DNA of 13,736 bases from Pyramidobacter sp. (lineage in GTDB: Bacteria > Synergistota > Synergistia > Synergistales > Dethiosulfovibrionaceae): contig JAEEUD010000014.1 of assembly GCA_016286835.1 (NCBI GenBank), positions 1 through 13,736 on the forward strand, read 5' to 3'. Each line of letters starts with the position of its first letter. The first letter of the stretch is position 1. This document shows positions 13,448 to 13,736 of this stretch, one piece after another. The notes below the pieces were generated by a model. That model had not been told where the DNA came from and made no database searches. It saw nothing but the letters and a program-made list of their open reading frames with translations. Position numbers and translations under genes: made by a program.

Positions 13448-13476
13448 TTGAACGCACCGGCCCCGTGTGTTATACT
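13448..13476 (+). promoter_or_regulatory. Promoter of tctC
   Basis: The -35 TTGAAC (13448-13453) and -10 TATACT (13471-13476) are 17 bp apart on the plus strand, predicting transcription from about 13483 and a leader of about 65 nt. Confidence 0.75.
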
Positions 13477-13479
13477 TTT

Positions 13480-13523
13480 CTTGCGGTTTGAAAAACTGTA
13501 CTTCGGTACTTCCCGCAAGGGAA
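13480..13523 (+). promoter_or_regulatory. Structured tctC leader with two adjacent tetraloop hairpins
   Basis: GTAC-TTCG-GTAC (13498-13509) is directly followed by TTCCC-GCAA-GGGAA (13510-13523). An alternative stem, CTTGCGG (13480-13486) with CCGCAAG (13513-13519), would enclose the first hairpin and break the second. The structure ends about 10 nt before the GGAGGTG ribosome site (13534-13540). Confidence 0.4.
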
Positions 13524-13547
13524 AATATCTTTCGGAGGTGGACTTCT

Positions 13548-13736
13548 GTGAAAATCACCAAACGTCTCGCGTTATGCTTCGCTCTGGCACTTGCCCTCTG
13601 CAGTTCGGCGTTCGCCGCGTTCCCCGACGGCAAACCGGTCCATCTGGTCAACCCGTTCAGCGCCGGCGGCGCTGGCGACATCGAGCTGCGCTACCTGGCG
13701 CCCATGCTCGAACAGAAGCTTGGCGTCCCCGTCGTC
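13548..13736 (+). CDS. TctC/Bug-family periplasmic solute-binding protein of a tripartite tricarboxylate transporter, N-terminal part
   Basis: The first 63 residues are in the window and the frame is open to the right edge. The GTG at 13548-13550 lies 7 nt after a strong GGAGGTG site. A signal peptide is clear: basic KITKR, a hydrophobic core LALCFALALALCSS, and a likely cut after AFA (about residue 23). The lone Cys does not form a lipobox, so the protein is probably a free periplasmic protein. The mature start FPDGKPVHLVNPFSAGGAGDIELRYLAPMLEQKLGVPVV matches the Bug-family pattern WPxKPIxLxVPFxAGGxxDxxAR. The usual basic residue and threonine near this loop are partly changed (AGGAGDIELR). 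Family members capture carboxylates for a TctAB pump, presumably encoded beyond the edge. The gene is divergent from the amidohydrolase, which suggests uptake of the same or a related compound. Confidence 0.9.
   Translation, partial: MKITKRLALCFALALALCSSAFAAFPDGKPVHLVNPFSAGGAGDIELRYLAPMLEQKLGVPVV

Noticed and set aside
12570..13491. Two long overlapping plus-strand frames opposite the amidohydrolase
   Set aside because: Shadows; the minus strand gives a coherent TIM-barrel hydrolase with all metal-site residues.
13498..13523. mini-ykkC (guanidine-II) riboswitch because of two tandem small hairpins
   Set aside because: The loops are TTCG and GCAA, not the ACGR loops that define that class.

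Overview
The window is a dense bacterial region of fairly high GC. All genes lie on the minus strand except one partial gene at the far right. It combines a complete archaeal-type membrane-bound hydrogenase operon, small MarR and RpiR regulators, a DASS-type anion carrier, a lactone-hydrolase-like amidohydrolase and a tripartite tricarboxylate transporter (TctC) binding protein. That mix suggests an anaerobic, amino-acid or organic-acid fermenting member of the Synergistota, possibly Pyramidobacter-like. The taxonomic call is inference from gene content only.

Region 1 (1-8031, minus). Fourteen tightly packed genes follow the order A to N of the Mbh operon of Pyrococcus furiosus. The first half (mbhA-mbhI) is an Mrp-like Na+/H+ antiporter module. 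The second half (mbhJ-mbhN) is the hydrogenase and proton-pumping module related to complex I (NuoB, C, D, H, I). Most junctions are 1-4 nt overlaps (ATGA, TAATG, TGATG). The large subunit keeps both CxxC pairs for the Ni-Fe centre and a HycE-like C-terminal processing site, so the complex is predicted to oxidise reduced ferredoxin, evolve H2 and export Na+. mbhN runs off the left edge.

Region 2 (8032-9431). Three consecutive inverted repeats precede mbhA, and one of them is an intrinsic terminator for a small zinc-ribbon gene. A monocistronic marR-family gene follows, with its own promoter, a palindrome over the -35 box and an attenuator-like hairpin plus T-run in its leader.

Region 3 (9357-11420, minus). 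A DJ-1/PfpI-family gene and a DASS/SLC13-type carrier form a probable two-gene operon with a good promoter (11392-11420) and a strong terminator (9357-9400).

Region 4 (11499-13736). An amidohydrolase-2 gene and a downstream RpiR regulator (minus) lie divergent from a TctC/Bug solute-binding protein gene (plus, cut by the right edge). This looks like an uptake and catabolism locus for an organic acid or lactone under RpiR control. The tctC leader can fold into two adjacent tetraloop hairpins or an alternative stem.
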